64,000 bases of DNA from assembly GCF_905220365.1 (NCBI RefSeq), contig NC_061131.1, forward strand, positions 9,027,318 through 9,091,317, in the 5' to 3' direction. Source of the DNA: Vanessa cardui. Lineage: Eukaryota > Arthropoda > Insecta > Lepidoptera > Nymphalidae. This document shows positions 63,645 to 64,000 of the stretch, in pieces. Under the pieces are notes generated by a model that was given only the letters and a program-made list of their open reading frames with translations, was not told the origin of the DNA and ran no database searches. Position numbers and translations under genes: made by a program. Every line of letters starts with the position of its first letter. Within the stretch, counting starts at the first letter, position 1.

Positions 63645-63802
63645 ATGCTCTTCGCTCCGATCGCCTTCGAGGCGATGAAGTGTAAAGAGGAAAACTGCGA
63701 AGTCGGCGTGGTGCTGGAGCACAACTCTCTGATCGTTCTGTCTGTCGACAAGACCATAATCTGCCTTTGCGGGAGAAACAAACACAATCCTTTTGAACGC
63801 GG
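63645..63802 (+). CDS. Candidate alternative first coding exon
   Basis: An ATG at 63645 (a second in-frame ATG at 63675) opens 52 codons to a possible donor GTAATT at 63803. The product starts MLFAPIAFEAMKCKEENCEV, continues with a hydrophobic/polar alternation and ends near CLCGRNKHNPFER. It has four cysteines after residue 11 (Cys13, Cys18 and the pair CLC). Third codon positions are strongly GC-rich in an AT-rich region, arguing for real coding. If spliced at 63803 the exon leaves two bases, the same phase as the transmembrane exon at 58003-58096, so both could join one downstream exon. Without splicing, the frame ends at TAA 63804-63806. It may also be the first exon of a separate gene. 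No family recognised and no signal peptide is evident. Confidence 0.45.
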
Positions 63803-64000
63803 GTAATTCGATTTGCAGATTACTTTTATCTTATGGTTTATTTCTTTGCATAAGTGTTTGTTTTTGATCCAGTAATACGTATATGTAAAATTGTATTGGG
63901 TATTTCATCTGTAATGAATAAGTCAGTATATGCAGAGAAACTCGTTTTCTGTCATACTAACTACCATCAAGGTTGACACCTACCTGGTCAAGGTAAATTC

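Noticed and set aside
63327..63785. 152-codon minus-strand open frame
   Set aside because: It overlaps the plus-strand frame with better codon use and lacks any motif. GC-rich DNA has few stop codons, so a long antisense frame is expected.
1..64000. CRISPR array, bacterial operon, phage or other prokaryotic defence system
   Set aside because: Splice-flanked exons, SINEs, LINEs and AT-rich introns show eukaryotic DNA. No regularly spaced direct repeats or compact gene strings were seen.

Overview
The window looks like AT-rich nuclear DNA of a butterfly or moth, probably a nymphalid-like lepidopteran. No bacterial or viral gene organisation is present. The support is the long AT-rich stretches with splice-site-flanked exons, lepidopteran-type retroelement remnants (an RTE-clade LINE and a jockey/CR1-like LINE), several copies of a tRNA-headed SINE resembling the Metulj family of Heliconius, and a short Helitron with Lep1-like ends. 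Family names rest on remembered resemblance, not on searches.

Layout. 1-2350 is a GC-richer pile of decayed transposons containing a broken RTE reverse transcriptase on the minus strand. 2351-6676 is featureless AT-rich DNA. 6677-6706 is a candidate 30-nt microexon and 58003-58096 is a well supported exon encoding a single transmembrane helix. The microexon ends with one base of a codon and the transmembrane exon starts with the other two, so they can be joined in frame. The simplest reading is that most of the window is one roughly 51-kb intron of a plus-strand gene for a single-pass membrane protein that I cannot name. The rest of the gene would lie outside the window or be unrecognised. 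63365-63802 is a GC-rich island carrying a coding-like first-exon candidate whose splice phase equals that of the transmembrane exon, so it could be an alternative promoter and start.

The large intron carries at least seven copies or fragments of the tRNA-SINE (family A), six of a second dispersed repeat ending in A-rich sequence (family B), a 2.18-kb element with inverted ends and TTAA duplications (34978-37155) holding GC-rich islands and a nested SINE piece, a 5'-truncated LINE with an intact reverse transcriptase core (about 45776-47380), a 195-bp Helitron, a TA microsatellite, and a set of unrelated, near-perfect fold-back hairpins. No rRNA gene, functional tRNA gene, CRISPR array or bacterial-type operon was seen.

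The most useful leads are the phase-matched microexon and transmembrane exon pair, the phase-matched GC-rich alternative start at the right edge, the TTAA-flanked element, the cluster of fold-back hairpins and the apparent excess of TGACGTCA palindromes.
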